A DNA stretch of 13,035 bases from JAKFFN01 sp964444305 (lineage in GTDB: Bacteria; Sumerlaeota; Sumerlaeia; Sumerlaeales; Sumerlaeaceae), in contig CAYUGQ010000079.1 in NCBI GenBank assembly GCA_964444305.1, forward strand, positions 1 to 13,035, given 5' to 3'. The notes below the pieces were generated by a model. That model was given only the letters and a program-made list of their open reading frames with translations, ran no database searches and was not told where the DNA came from. Position 1 is the stretch's first letter. Each line of letters opens with the position of its first letter. Shown in pieces: positions 1 through 7,745 of the stretch. The position numbers and the translations under genes were made by a program.

Positions 1-477
1 CTGTCGCTACAGTCCCTGCCCAGCATCTGCTGGCTTCCCCTGGCCCTCATCTGGTTTGGTCTTAGCGAAGGAGCCATTCTCGCCGTGCTCATCCTCGGCG
101 CCCTCTTCAGCATCGCCGTAGCCACCGAAGGCGCCATACGAAATGTCCCGCCGATCTATCTCAAAGTGGGCCGCGTCATGGGAGCCCGTGGCTATGTCTT
201 TGCCAAAGACATCCTTTTCTTCGCCGCTTTGCCCGAACTCATCGGCGGCTTGAAACTCGGCTGGACTTTCGCCTGGCGTGCCTTGATGGCCGCAGAACTC
301 ATCCGCCAGGACGTTTTCGGCGTTGGTCGCCTTCTCGAAACCGGCCGCAGCCTCACCGACGTTTCCATGATGCTGGCCGCAATCCTCTCCATTCTCGCCG
401 TCGGTCTGATCGTGGATGGCTTGATCTTCGGAACCATTGAGAAAAAAGTCAGAATCCGTTACGGCCTCGATCGTTGA
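1..477 (+). CDS. ABC transporter permease, NitT/TauT/SsuC type (C-terminal part)
   Basis: The reading frame is open from the first base, so the gene begins upstream of the window; 158 residues are visible. It is an inner-membrane permease of the binding-protein-dependent type that imports small anions or organic compounds such as nitrate, taurine, alkanesulfonates or thiamine precursors. The visible part has hydrophobic helices at roughly residues 5-40, 70-95 and 116-142. Between the first two lies the EAA-type cytoplasmic loop that contacts the ATPase: a GA-R-G segment (GARGYVFAKD) followed by LPELIGGLKLGW, the usual arrangement in the SsuC/TauC family. The C-terminus is short and basic (KKVRIRYGLDR), also typical. 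The ATPase and binding-protein genes are presumably upstream and cannot be seen, so the substrate is unknown. The stop codon overlaps the TTG start of the next gene by four bases (TTGA), which suggests translational coupling. Confidence 0.88.
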   Translation: MSLQSLPSICWLPLALIWFGLSEGAILAVLILGALFSIAVATEGAIRNVPPIYLKVGRVMGARGYVFAKDILFFAALPELIGGLKLGWTFAWRALMAAELIRQDVFGVGRLLETGRSLTDVSMMLAAILSILAVGLIVDGLIFGTIEKKVRIRYGLDR

Positions 478-974
478 GGATAACGCCTTCATTGAATCCT
501 GAAACCAACACTTCCTCGGCAGACAATACAACAAACGACGATCCCCACGCCCTGGCTCACCACACCCAGCGCTATGCCGGCTCTCCTCAATCAAGCAACG
601 CCTACTCAAACTTCATCCTGCGGTTGCACCTTACCGGGAATCCCAACATCTTGCGCCGCTTGATCCTCCAGCATGGCCTCATACCCGAAATCATTATCCC
701 CCTTTACATGCGCCTCGAGCAGCTCTCCGAACACGCCCCCGACGTCACCCTGGAAACCGCAGCTATCCTCTACAGCTTCGGTTTCGACGAAGAGGCCACC
801 GCCCGGGTAGACAAAGTTCTCGCAGCGCAACCAGACTACGTTCCGGCCCTCGAACTAAAAGCCTCACTCACCCCCGATCCGCGCGAGCGCAAACGCCTGT
901 TCGACGAAATCCTCCGAATAGAGCCCGGCAACCGCAACGCCATCGAGAATCTGATTATCCTCGAACGCGGCTAG
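474..974 (+). CDS. Small helical (TPR-like) protein of unknown function
   Basis: This is a soluble protein of 166 residues with no signal peptide or membrane helix. The first 45 residues are polar and Asn/Thr/Ser/His-rich and probably disordered. From about residue 50 on it is predicted-looking amphipathic helices. The last 60 residues read like degenerate tetratricopeptide repeats (SFGFDEEATARVDKVLAAQP, then ALELKASL and DEILRIEPGNRNAIENL). The frame opens with TTG at 474, overlapping the permease stop. A second in-frame TTG at 492 has a GAGGA sequence 11 bases upstream (476-480) and is an equally good start; there is no early ATG. The tight overlap says it is co-expressed with the transporter, but I do not recognise it as a known transporter subunit. 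A scaffold or protein-interaction role is inference only. The 3' end meets proC head-on with a 32-base gap. Confidence 0.7.
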   Translation: MRITPSLNPETNTSSADNTTNDDPHALAHHTQRYAGSPQSSNAYSNFILRLHLTGNPNILRRLILQHGLIPEIIIPLYMRLEQLSEHAPDVTLETAAILYSFGFDEEATARVDKVLAAQPDYVPALELKASLTPDPRERKRLFDEILRIEPGNRNAIENLIILERG

Positions 975-1006
975 CCCCGGACAGCCGGGCAATTCCCAAC
1001 AAGCCC

Positions 1007-1825
1007 TTAGCTCCCCGCCAGCTCCTTGCTTCGAGCCGTCGCAGCGGCCACGCAACTTTCCAACAGCTCCGCAAAACCACCTTTTTCCAACGCCGCAAGC
1101 CCCGCAGCCGTCGTCCCTCCCGGCGTAGTCACCGCCTGACGCAACTCCTCCAGCGACCGCCCATCCTCCACCGCCATACGCGCCGCACCAAGCACCATCT
1201 GCGGCACAAGCACCCGTGCTTCCTCTACCGTTAATCCCTGTTTCTGCGCCGCCTCAATCAAAAGTTCAATAAATCGGAAAACATAAGCCGGCCCGCTCCC
1301 ACTCACTCCCGTCACCGCATCCAGCTTTTCCTCCGGTAAGACAACAGACTGCCCAACCGAATTAAAAATCTGCCGCGCGATGCCCAGTTGCTCTTCCGAC
1401 ACATTTTCCCCGGCAGCAATCCCCGCAGATCCGGCCCCAATCAGCGCCGGAGTATTCGGCATCACCCGAATCACAGAAAGCTGATCCACCCCCGCCGCAG
1501 CCTCCATTCGTCCCGTAGTCACGCCCGCGCAAATGCTGATGATCAAATGCCGCACCGGATCCAGTTCCGGCCGAATCTCTTCCATCACCGTCGTCACATG
1601 CTGAGGTTTTGTCGCAATGATAAGTATATCAGCCCCCCCGGCAACCTCACGGTTCGATGCAGCCGCATCCACCTGCGTAGCCTCCCGCAGCCGCTCCACT
1701 TGTTCCGCACTAACATCCGAAACCACCACCTGGTCCGGCTTTACCAGGCCCTTCCGCAACATTCCCTCAATTATCGCCCGCGCCATATTACCAGCACCGA
1801 TGAAACCAATCCGCGAGTTCAGCAT
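1007..1825 (-). CDS. proC: Pyrroline-5-carboxylate reductase
   Basis: This cytosolic enzyme makes L-proline by NAD(P)H-dependent reduction of 1-pyrroline-5-carboxylate, the last step of proline synthesis. The 272 residues match the usual family length. The N-terminal Rossmann fold starts at once with GFIGAGNMARAI (residues 7-18), followed by the ATKPQ segment (71-75) and the VMPNTPALIGAG stretch (121-132). The C-terminal dimerisation domain carries the family signature around SGSGPAYVFRFIE (175-187) and TTPGGTTAAGLAALE (233-247). I start it at the ATG at 1825, because the Rossmann strand then begins at residue 5 as in other ProC proteins. An AGAAGGA ribosome site (1837-1843 on the complement) lies 11 bases upstream. 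The frame could be extended 16 codons further, to 1873, but that would override this site. It is monocistronic as far as visible, and divergent from the transglutaminase gene. Confidence 0.95.
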   Translation of the reverse strand: MLNSRIGFIGAGNMARAIIEGMLRKGLVKPDQVVVSDVSAEQVERLREATQVDAAASNREVAGGADILIIATKPQHVTTVMEEIRPELDPVRHLIISICAGVTTGRMEAAAGVDQLSVIRVMPNTPALIGAGSAGIAAGENVSEEQLGIARQIFNSVGQSVVLPEEKLDAVTGVSGSGPAYVFRFIELLIEAAQKQGLTVEEARVLVPQMVLGAARMAVEDGRSLEELRQAVTTPGGTTAAGLAALEKGGFAELLESCVAAATARSKELAGS

Positions 1826-1995
1826 ATCCGTCGAAATCCTTCTAGTAAGTACCGCTCGATCGCCAAATCTCAAGGCAACCTGAAACCTATCAATCGCTTT
1901 AGGACTAATAATTCAAGACCAGCCCACAGCAAAACGATTTTTTAATGACTAGATATTGACAAGCCCCCAACTCCACTGCGGATTGGGCAGTACAC

Positions 1996-2011
1996 GTGAC
2001 ATCTACGTCAC
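1996..2011. promoter_or_regulatory. Small inverted repeat upstream of the transglutaminase gene
   Basis: A perfect 5-base inverted repeat, GTGAC-6-GTCAC, lies 22 bases before the chosen start at 2034, inside the 208-base divergent region shared with proC. It overlaps a CACGTG palindrome (1993-1998). A TTGACA hexamer sits at 1956-1961, but I see no convincing -10 box at 16-18 bases from it (the sequence there is around cggatt). An operator function is inference; a repeat this short can occur by chance. Confidence 0.25.
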
Positions 2012-2033
2012 AAGGAAGGACCTTGGGGTTGAT

Positions 2034-3551
2034 ATGGGTTTCAGCAAAAAATTCTTGGTTTTGGCGGCATCGTTAATAATGACATTTACAGCTATGGCTT
2101 CATCCCACGAAAGCGTGATCTCAGAGGCAGTTGAGCTTCGCGACAAAGGCGAATTTGAAAAAGCTTCCCGCGTGCTACAGACTTGGCTGGAACAGAACGA
2201 AGAAGCCCAGCACGACGCCCGGCGCTCTGTCGAATTTGAAATCGAACGAATGCGCCGAATCCGCCTCGATTATCAGACCACCCGCGACCGCCTTATTACC
2301 CAGTTGCAAGACCGCCTGACCACCTTCACCGCTGAAGAACTCGACAAATATGAGCGCGACGGAAAATTGGACGTCCAGCTCATTGACGGCCAAAAACTCT
2401 ACGTTAACACCAGCGCATCAAACCTCATCCTCAGCGTTCCCGACCTGCGTGAACGGCGCAAAAAAAACGACCCTGTTCAATCCTACAAGAAACTTTATGA
2501 CCAGATGAAGCTGGCGAAAAAAGCATCCGAACTGACCAGCCTCACCCTCGTCTTGCCCCAAGATTGGCGCGTGGATTACCGCATGACCGTCGAAGCCAAC
2601 GCTGCCCCCGAAGGAAAAATTGTACGCGCCTGGCTGCCCTTTGTAAATCAGCAATACTACCAGTCTGATCTGGCCATCCTTGAAACCACCCCCAGCATCA
2701 CCACCATCGCCCCGCCGCAATATCCCCATCGCACCGTTTATATGGAAAAAGCAGCGGTAAAAGACCAGGCAACGGAATTCGCTCTCAGCTTTGTCTATCG
2801 CACCTGGGCCCGCGTGAACGACCTCGATCCGGAAAAAGTTCTTCCGTATGACAAATCCGCCCCAGATTACGCTTTCTACACCGCCGAGCGCAAACCCCAC
2901 ATCGACTTTTCCGCCCCCGAACTCCAGCGAATCAGTAATGAAATTCGCAAAGGCGACACCAATCCACTGTTAATGACCCGCCGGATTTATGACTGGATTG
3001 CGGACAACACAATCTATCAATACGCCCGGGAATACTCCACCATTGATAACATCAGCGCCTATGTGGCGGGACGTCGCGCTGGCGACTGCGGCCAACATGG
3101 AATGCTCTTTATCGCCCTGTGCCGCATGAACGGCATCCCGGCCCGCTGGGCCACAGGTTGGGAGTCCTTCGCCGATTTCGGCCAGAACCTGCACGACTGG
3201 TGCGAGTTTTACGTTGAACCCTACGGCTGGCTGCCCGCAGACCCAGATATGGCAGTTAACATCACTCACTACGCCGACATCCTCGACCAGGATCAGCGCA
3301 AAGAACTGCGAGACTGGTTCTTCGGAAACATGGATAACTATCGCCTGACAGTTAATACAGACTACGGCCGCCCCCTCTATCCGCCCAAGGATGATTTCCG
3401 TAGCGAAACCATCGACTTCCAGCGCGGCGAAGTCGAAGCCGACGGCAAGAATATTTACTTTAACAAATTTAAATATCGCCTGCGCTTCACCGCCTTGGAA
3501 TCAGCCGAAGCAGAAAAGCTCCGCCAGCAGGCCGTTCCGGTTAAAAAGTAA
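2034..3551 (+). CDS. Exported transglutaminase-like domain protein
   Basis: The protein has 505 residues from the chosen ATG. The start at 2034 gives a clean signal peptide (MGFSKKFLVLAASLIMTFTA, cleavage probably after AMA near residue 22). AAGGAAGGA lies 13 bases upstream of it. The frame is open further up to a TTG at 1956, but those 26 residues would bury the signal. Residues 25-300 are helical and charged, then beta-rich, and I do not recognise them. The transglutaminase core covers about residues 305-405. It shows the Cys in RRAGDCGQHGMLFIALCR (Cys352), the His in NLHDWCEFYVEPYGW (His387) and the Asp in LPADPD (Asp403), which is the Cys-His-Asp triad order of the family. Bacterial relatives of this fold act as cysteine proteases, cross-linking enzymes or peptidoglycan-peptide amidases. 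The export signal places it outside the inner membrane. Its substrate is unknown. Confidence 0.85.
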   Translation: MGFSKKFLVLAASLIMTFTAMASSHESVISEAVELRDKGEFEKASRVLQTWLEQNEEAQHDARRSVEFEIERMRRIRLDYQTTRDRLITQLQDRLTTFTAEELDKYERDGKLDVQLIDGQKLYVNTSASNLILSVPDLRERRKKNDPVQSYKKLYDQMKLAKKASELTSLTLVLPQDWRVDYRMTVEANAAPEGKIVRAWLPFVNQQYYQSDLAILETTPSITTIAPPQYPHRTVYMEKAAVKDQATEFALSFVYRTWARVNDLDPEKVLPYDKSAPDYAFYTAERKPHIDFSAPELQRISNEIRKGDTNPLLMTRRIYDWIADNTIYQYAREYSTIDNISAYVAGRRAGDCGQHGMLFIALCRMNGIPARWATGWESFADFGQNLHDWCEFYVEPYGWLPADPDMAVNITHYADILDQDQRKELRDWFFGNMDNYRLTVNTDYGRPLYPPKDDFRSETIDFQRGEVEADGKNIYFNKFKYRLRFTALESAEAEKLRQQAVPVKK

Positions 3552-3640
3552 GTTAACTACAAATTTCCACCCATGGTCAGGAACCTCCGGCTCCTTCCAG
3601 CTCTGAAGTCACCCCCCCGGCAAGGCACTCCGCCCTGCAT

Positions 3641-3659
3641 GACGTCGCAGACTTACGTC
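3641..3659. promoter_or_regulatory. Inverted repeat upstream of the radical SAM promoter
   Basis: GACGT-9-ACGTC is a perfect 5-base inverted repeat ending 17 bases before the -35 hexamer at 3677. Its right half (TTACGTCCC) resembles the right half of the repeat before the transglutaminase gene (CTACGTCAC, ending 2011). A shared regulator is possible but rests only on these few bases. Confidence 0.2.
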
Positions 3660-3676
3660 CCACCCGGACGCAATAT

Positions 3677-3703
3677 TTGACAACTTGGCCTATACTATAT
3701 AGT
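3677..3703 (+). promoter_or_regulatory. Sigma-70-like promoter for the radical SAM gene
   Basis: The -35 hexamer TTGACA (3677-3682) is a perfect consensus match and the -10 hexamer TATAGT (3698-3703) matches five of six bases. The spacer is 15 bases, slightly short; reading the -35 one base earlier (TTTGAC) gives 16. Transcription would start near 3710. That would leave the ATG at 3717 almost leaderless but give the ATG at 3738 a normal leader containing GGGGAT. This is the most convincing promoter in the window. Confidence 0.6.
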
Positions 3704-3737
3704 CAGCAGGCAAACCATGCCTGACCGGGGATTTGAT

Positions 3738-5180
3738 ATGATGTTAAAACGCGTATTTCTAATGAATCCGCCCTCAGGGCTCTACCGCCGGGACGACCGC
3801 TGTCAGTCCAAGGTGGAAGACCAGACAGTGCGCGTCGTTTTCCCACCGATCGAACTGGGAGTTCTTGCCTCCATCGCCCGTAACCACGGCGCGGAAGTCA
3901 TGCTGAAAGATTATCCCACCGTCAATGCCACCCGCCATGATTATATCAAAGACATCCAGGCGTTTCAGCCCGATCTGATCCTTCTTAACACCACCGTCCA
4001 CACCATGGATGAAGACCTTGAAGCATTCGCCATCGCCCGTGAGCTTTTCCCCGGCGTTCGCACCGTGATCAAAGGCGAAGCCGTAGCTGTCCAAGCCGAA
4101 AAAGTTCTGCAAGAAAACGCCCAGCTCGATGTCGTTCTCGATGGCGAACCAGAGCCAGTCATGGAAGCCCTCGTTCAGGGGCACCCTCTCGCCCAGATCG
4201 GCAACATCGCATGGCGCGACGATAACGGCGTGCCCCACCGAAACCCGCAATTACCCTTTATCCCCGACCTCGACACGCTCCCCCTCCCCGCCCGGGATCT
4301 CTTCGACAATTCATTATACCGCAGCCCTGAGAACGGTCGAAAAATCACCGCGATCTATGCCCAGCGCGGCTGCCCCTCAAAATGCATCTTCTGTCCCGCA
4401 GGCACCCTTTATGATTTCAAAGTCCGCGAACGCAGCGTCATGAGCGTCGTCGACGAAATCCAGGAATGCGTCGAAAAGTACGGCATTCGCGATTTTCTTT
4501 TCCACGGAGACACCTTCACCCTCCACAAAAAATGGGTAATCGAGCTCTGCAAAGAAATTCTCCACCGTGGTCTCGACGTCCACTGGGGCTGCAACAGCCG
4601 CGTCGACACCATCGATGACGAGCGCGCCCAGTGGATGCGCAAGGCTGGTTGCTGGGTCGTCGCCTTCGGCTTTGAACACGGCAATCAGCAGATGCTCGAC
4701 AACATGAAAAAAGGGGCCCGCGTTGATAAAGCCTACGACGCCGTCCGTGTCTGCCGCCGCAACGGCCTCCAAGTGCATGGATTCTTCGTCATCGGCATGC
4801 CTTGGGAAACATCTGAAACCCTCGAAGAAACCTTCCACTTTGTGAAATCCCTAGACACCGACTTCTTCGATTTCAACATCGCCTACCCTCTTCCCGGCAC
4901 TGAGTACTATGACATTGTCCTTCGAGACGGCCTCTTCGAAGTCGCCGACCCCGAAAGCGGCAGCTATGCGGAAGCCGCCGTACGCACATACGAACTCAGC
5001 AGCCAGGAATTAACCGAGTGGCGTCGCAAAGCCCTCTTTCGCATGTATCGCCGCCCTGCATGGATCTTCCGCACCATAAAAAATGCCGCCGCAGCAGGCA
5101 CCGCTCCCTACTACGCCAAAGAAGCCTGGTTCCGCCTGAACCATCTGCTGAAAACCAGGAAACTTCAGACAGCAGAATAG
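3738..5180 (+). CDS. B12-binding-domain radical SAM enzyme
   Basis: This is a cytosolic radical SAM enzyme, 480 residues from this start. Residues 5-150 form a cobalamin-binding-type alpha/beta domain (VFLMNPPSG, then IELGVLASIARNHG and the VIKGE and VLDGEPE strands). I see no DxHxxG motif, so any cobalamin would be bound without the usual His ligand. The radical SAM core follows, with the 4Fe-4S cluster motif CPSKCIFC (Cys212, Cys216, Cys219; CxxxCxxC) and the later FLFHGDTFT, GFEHGNQQML and FVIGMPWET segments typical of this class. The family includes methyltransferases and ring-modifying enzymes of lipid and antibiotic synthesis; the substrate cannot be told here. The start is chosen at 3738 because GGGGAT lies 5-6 bases upstream and the promoter predicts a start of transcription near 3710. 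ATGs at 3717 and 3741 are alternatives. The C-terminal basic helix (RRKALFRMYRRPAWIFR) is usual in the family. Confidence 0.88.
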   Translation: MMLKRVFLMNPPSGLYRRDDRCQSKVEDQTVRVVFPPIELGVLASIARNHGAEVMLKDYPTVNATRHDYIKDIQAFQPDLILLNTTVHTMDEDLEAFAIARELFPGVRTVIKGEAVAVQAEKVLQENAQLDVVLDGEPEPVMEALVQGHPLAQIGNIAWRDDNGVPHRNPQLPFIPDLDTLPLPARDLFDNSLYRSPENGRKITAIYAQRGCPSKCIFCPAGTLYDFKVRERSVMSVVDEIQECVEKYGIRDFLFHGDTFTLHKKWVIELCKEILHRGLDVHWGCNSRVDTIDDERAQWMRKAGCWVVAFGFEHGNQQMLDNMKKGARVDKAYDAVRVCRRNGLQVHGFFVIGMPWETSETLEETFHFVKSLDTDFFDFNIAYPLPGTEYYDIVLRDGLFEVADPESGSYAEAAVRTYELSSQELTEWRRKALFRMYRRPAWIFRTIKNAAAAGTAPYYAKEAWFRLNHLLKTRKLQTAE

Positions 5181-5209
5181 TTCTTTCCGCTTTTCGTTGC
5201 TTTCGACGC

Positions 5210-5234
5210 AAGGAGGCTAATGAGTTTTAATTAA
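5210..5234 (+). other. Strong ribosome site with four-codon mini-ORF (MSFN)
   Basis: AAGGAGG at 5210-5216 is a perfect complement of the 16S tail and the best ribosome site in the window. It is followed three bases later by ATG AGT TTT AAT TAA (5220-5234). The next gene starts at 5260 in a different frame, and its own upstream sequence (cagagaccatc) is a poor ribosome site. The mini-ORF stop is 25 bases before that ATG, so terminating ribosomes could reinitiate there. An in-frame TGA at 5221 rules out extending the 5260 gene up to this site. Translation of the mini-ORF is inference. Confidence 0.4.
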
Positions 5235-5259
5235 CTCCAATCCAATTTCAGAGACCATC

Positions 5260-6408
5260 ATGCACCCGACCAACCCCTCCCCCTCTTCAAAGCACACCGC
5301 ACCTAAGTCCATCCGCTTTCTTCTATATTTCGCAGCCGTCATACTGACCTTCCTGCTCATGTGGCTATGGTCCTTCCTCTTAAGCGACATCGCCACCGTA
5401 AACCGACCTGATCGCGCCGAAATCGAAAAATCCATAGTCGACCCGACGCTGGAAACCCGTCTGTCCGAACTGCGTGATCAAAGCGACATGGTCACACGGA
5501 AAATCTCTGATCTCGAACAAAGCCAGAGGCTGTTGCGCGACAGCACCAGCAGCACCCGCGATACCATGAACCAGCTTCTCGAAAACCAGAAAGCCCTGGC
5601 CGACAAAAACATAACCCTGTCCCCGGCCGAGCAGGAAGCCATTGCCCAAAGTCAGAGGCTTTTCCTCGATAATCAGACCAAATACCAGGAACTGAACCAG
5701 GAAGTAGTCGAACTGACCGCTGAAAGACGCCGCCTCGCCGATGAAATGTCCGCCGTCGACGACCAGCTCGAACCAGCACGGCGACAAGTGCAAAACGAGT
5801 ACCGCGCCCAATACGAAAAAGCAGAAATCAAATCTGCCGTCATTCAGCTAAGTTTGCTCGTGCCCCTCTTCCTCATCGCCATTTGGCTGATATTAAAAAA
5901 GCGGAATTCCGCCTACGGCGTCCTCGTCTATCCATTCGGCATCAGCCTGTTTCTTAAAATGATGTCCGTTGTCCACGAGTATTTTCCCTCGCGCTACTTC
6001 AAATACATCGCCCTTCTCGGCCTCATAGTCGCCGTGGTGGCGCTGATGATTTACCTCGTCCGCATGATGGTTCGGCCAAACCCGGACACCATACTTAAGC
6101 GAAACCGGGAAGCCTACACCAATCAGACCTGCCCTACCTGCACCTTTCCAATCCAACAGAACCTGCTAAATCGCCTCGGCCTAAACCGAAAACGCGCGCC
6201 CCGCACAATAGAACTCCCCGCCGCAGACAACCCCGGCGAACTTAAACCCTACTCCTGCCCATCCTGCGGCGAAAAGCTCTACGAAAAATGCGAACATTGC
6301 ACCAGCGTCCGCCACTCCCTCCTCCCCTACTGCGAACACTGTGGTATGCAAAAATCAAATTCCCCGGAACAATACGACAACGAAAATCCAGAAGGCGACC
6401 TTGCCTGA
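5260..6408 (+). CDS. Membrane protein with long coiled coil and C-terminal double zinc ribbon, unknown function
   Basis: I do not recognise this 382-residue protein as a named family. After a short basic N-terminus there is a membrane helix (about 19-41). A charged, heptad-like coiled coil follows (about 52-190, with runs such as ELRDQSDMVTRKISDLEQSQ). Further hydrophobic segments lie at about 193-213, 218-236 and 248-269. The cytoplasmic-looking tail carries four CxxC pairs: CPTC (291-294), CPSC (333-336), CEHC (344-347) and CEHC (358-361), enough for two zinc sites. With an even number of helices the coiled coil would face the periplasm and the ribbons the cytoplasm, as the positive-inside rule suggests (KKRN, RRM-type loops). 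The final 20 residues are acidic and disordered. The start at 5260 has only a weak ribosome site; see the mini-ORF just upstream. It lies 79 bases after the radical SAM gene and could be co-transcribed with it. Confidence 0.72.
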   Translation: MHPTNPSPSSKHTAPKSIRFLLYFAAVILTFLLMWLWSFLLSDIATVNRPDRAEIEKSIVDPTLETRLSELRDQSDMVTRKISDLEQSQRLLRDSTSSTRDTMNQLLENQKALADKNITLSPAEQEAIAQSQRLFLDNQTKYQELNQEVVELTAERRRLADEMSAVDDQLEPARRQVQNEYRAQYEKAEIKSAVIQLSLLVPLFLIAIWLILKKRNSAYGVLVYPFGISLFLKMMSVVHEYFPSRYFKYIALLGLIVAVVALMIYLVRMMVRPNPDTILKRNREAYTNQTCPTCTFPIQQNLLNRLGLNRKRAPRTIELPAADNPGELKPYSCPSCGEKLYEKCEHCTSVRHSLLPYCEHCGMQKSNSPEQYDNENPEGDLA

Positions 6409-6566
6409 TAACGCCATCACTTCTCCCCCACCCATTCAATAATCACGCCCATCGAAACCACTTCTTCAATTTTGCCTGTGAACAACACCGCCCCCATTAT
6501 GCTAACAAAACAAGTGGCATAGCCACGCTTTAATTAGATTAATTTTCAGCCCCCGAAAGGAACACC

Positions 6567-7709
6567 GTGGCCTCGAAAAGCTATATTTTTGCTCCAGGAC
6601 CCGTTCAGGTCCCACCCCAGGTTCTTGCTGCCATCAGCAAACCAACAGTACACCATCGCTCTCCTCTGTTCGATCCAATCTTTGCCAAGGTTAGCGAAAA
6701 TCTCAAAGAAGTTTTTCAAACCAAAAATCCTGTTCTGACCATCGCATCTTCCGGCACCGGCGGCTTCGAGGCAGCCCTCACCAGCACAGCCAATCCCGGC
6801 GACAAAGTTCTCAGCGTCGAAGGCGGAAAGTTCGGCCAGCGATGGGGGCTTATGGCGGAGGCTTTCGGCCTGAAACCTCACCGCTACGAACACGAGTGGG
6901 GTACCGCACCTGATGTTAACTATATCGCCGATTTCCTCAAGAATAACCCCGACACAAAAGCCGTCTATCTCACCCTGTGCGAAACCAGCGCCGGCACCCT
7001 TTCCGACGTAAAAGCAGTCGCCGCCCTGACTCGCGACACCGACACAGTCCTTATAGTCGACGCAATCAGCGGTCTCGCCGCCGACGAGTTGCGTACCGAT
7101 GAATGGGGCGTGGACATCGTCGTCACAAGCAGCCAGAAAGGTCTCATGTGCCCCCCGGGCCTCGCTTTCGTCTCTGTTAACGACAAAGCAAAAGCTGCCA
7201 TCGCCAACAGCAAAACTCCTCAGTTTTATTTCTCTCTAAAGAAATACCTGAAATCCATCGACGGCAACACGACCCCCTTCACTGGCCCCGTCAACCTCAT
7301 CTACGGTGCGGAAGCCGCCACGAATATGCTTATCGAAGAAGGCATGGAAAACGTCTGGAAGCGTCACACGCGCCTGGCTGAAGCAAGCCGCCGCGCAATG
7401 GAAGCCATCGGTTGTCAGTTGTTCTCGCAGGCCCCCGCCAACACCGTCACCACTGTGTCCGTCCCTGAAGGGATAGAAGGCGGAAAAATCGTAAAAATCC
7501 TCCGCGAAAAACACGGGATGATCATCGCCGGTGGTCAGGATCACCTGAAAGGCAAAATCTTCCGCTTCGCCACCCTCGGCTACTACAACAAATACGACGC
7601 CCTCACCATCATCCAGGCGGTCGAATCCACCCTGGCCGAGCTTGGTCACAAGTTCGATCACGGCTCAGGCGTACAGGCCGCGGCTGCTTTCCTCAACGAA
7701 AACGAGTAA
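6567..7709 (+). CDS. Class V aminotransferase, alanine/serine-glyoxylate or phosphoserine type
   Basis: This is a cytosolic PLP enzyme of 380 residues, fold type I, class V. It opens with the family's substrate-site segment FAPGPVQVPPQVL. The phosphate-binding SSGTGGFEA (61-69), the cofactor-stacking VDAISGLAADEL (164-175, Asp165) and the Schiff-base lysine in SSQKGLMCPPG (Lys191) are all present. FRFATLGYY near the C-terminus holds the usual carboxylate-binding Arg region. In this family the same fold serves alanine-glyoxylate, serine-glyoxylate, serine-pyruvate and, in some anaerobes, phosphoserine transamination. The sequence alone does not decide which. The start is GTG at 6567, with GAAAGGA (6555-6561) five bases before it. 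A strong terminator follows at 7746-7791, so it ends a transcription unit. The 158 bases in front are AT-richer, but I could not fix a promoter. Confidence 0.9.
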   Translation: MASKSYIFAPGPVQVPPQVLAAISKPTVHHRSPLFDPIFAKVSENLKEVFQTKNPVLTIASSGTGGFEAALTSTANPGDKVLSVEGGKFGQRWGLMAEAFGLKPHRYEHEWGTAPDVNYIADFLKNNPDTKAVYLTLCETSAGTLSDVKAVAALTRDTDTVLIVDAISGLAADELRTDEWGVDIVVTSSQKGLMCPPGLAFVSVNDKAKAAIANSKTPQFYFSLKKYLKSIDGNTTPFTGPVNLIYGAEAATNMLIEEGMENVWKRHTRLAEASRRAMEAIGCQLFSQAPANTVTTVSVPEGIEGGKIVKILREKHGMIIAGGQDHLKGKIFRFATLGYYNKYDALTIIQAVESTLAELGHKFDHGSGVQAAAAFLNENE

Positions 7710-7745
7710 ACGACTTAGTCGCTCTCAGCTTAAACCGCAAAATTA

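Noticed and set aside
7..609. 200-codon open frame on the minus strand across the permease
   Set aside because: It is antisense to a clear ABC permease and has no recognisable protein features; its openness follows from the codon use of the real gene.
974..990. GC-rich hairpin between the TPR-like gene and proC
   Set aside because: The stem is only about six bases with a bulge, and no T run follows on either strand, so I do not call it an intrinsic terminator.
3552..3737. Possible cobalamin riboswitch before the radical SAM gene
   Set aside because: The region is too short before the predicted start of transcription and no B12-box-like sequence was seen.
6514..6526. GTGGC-ATA-GCCAC hairpin before the aminotransferase
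   Set aside because: It has a five-base stem and only three T after it. It could be a weak terminator for the preceding gene or chance, so it is not supported.
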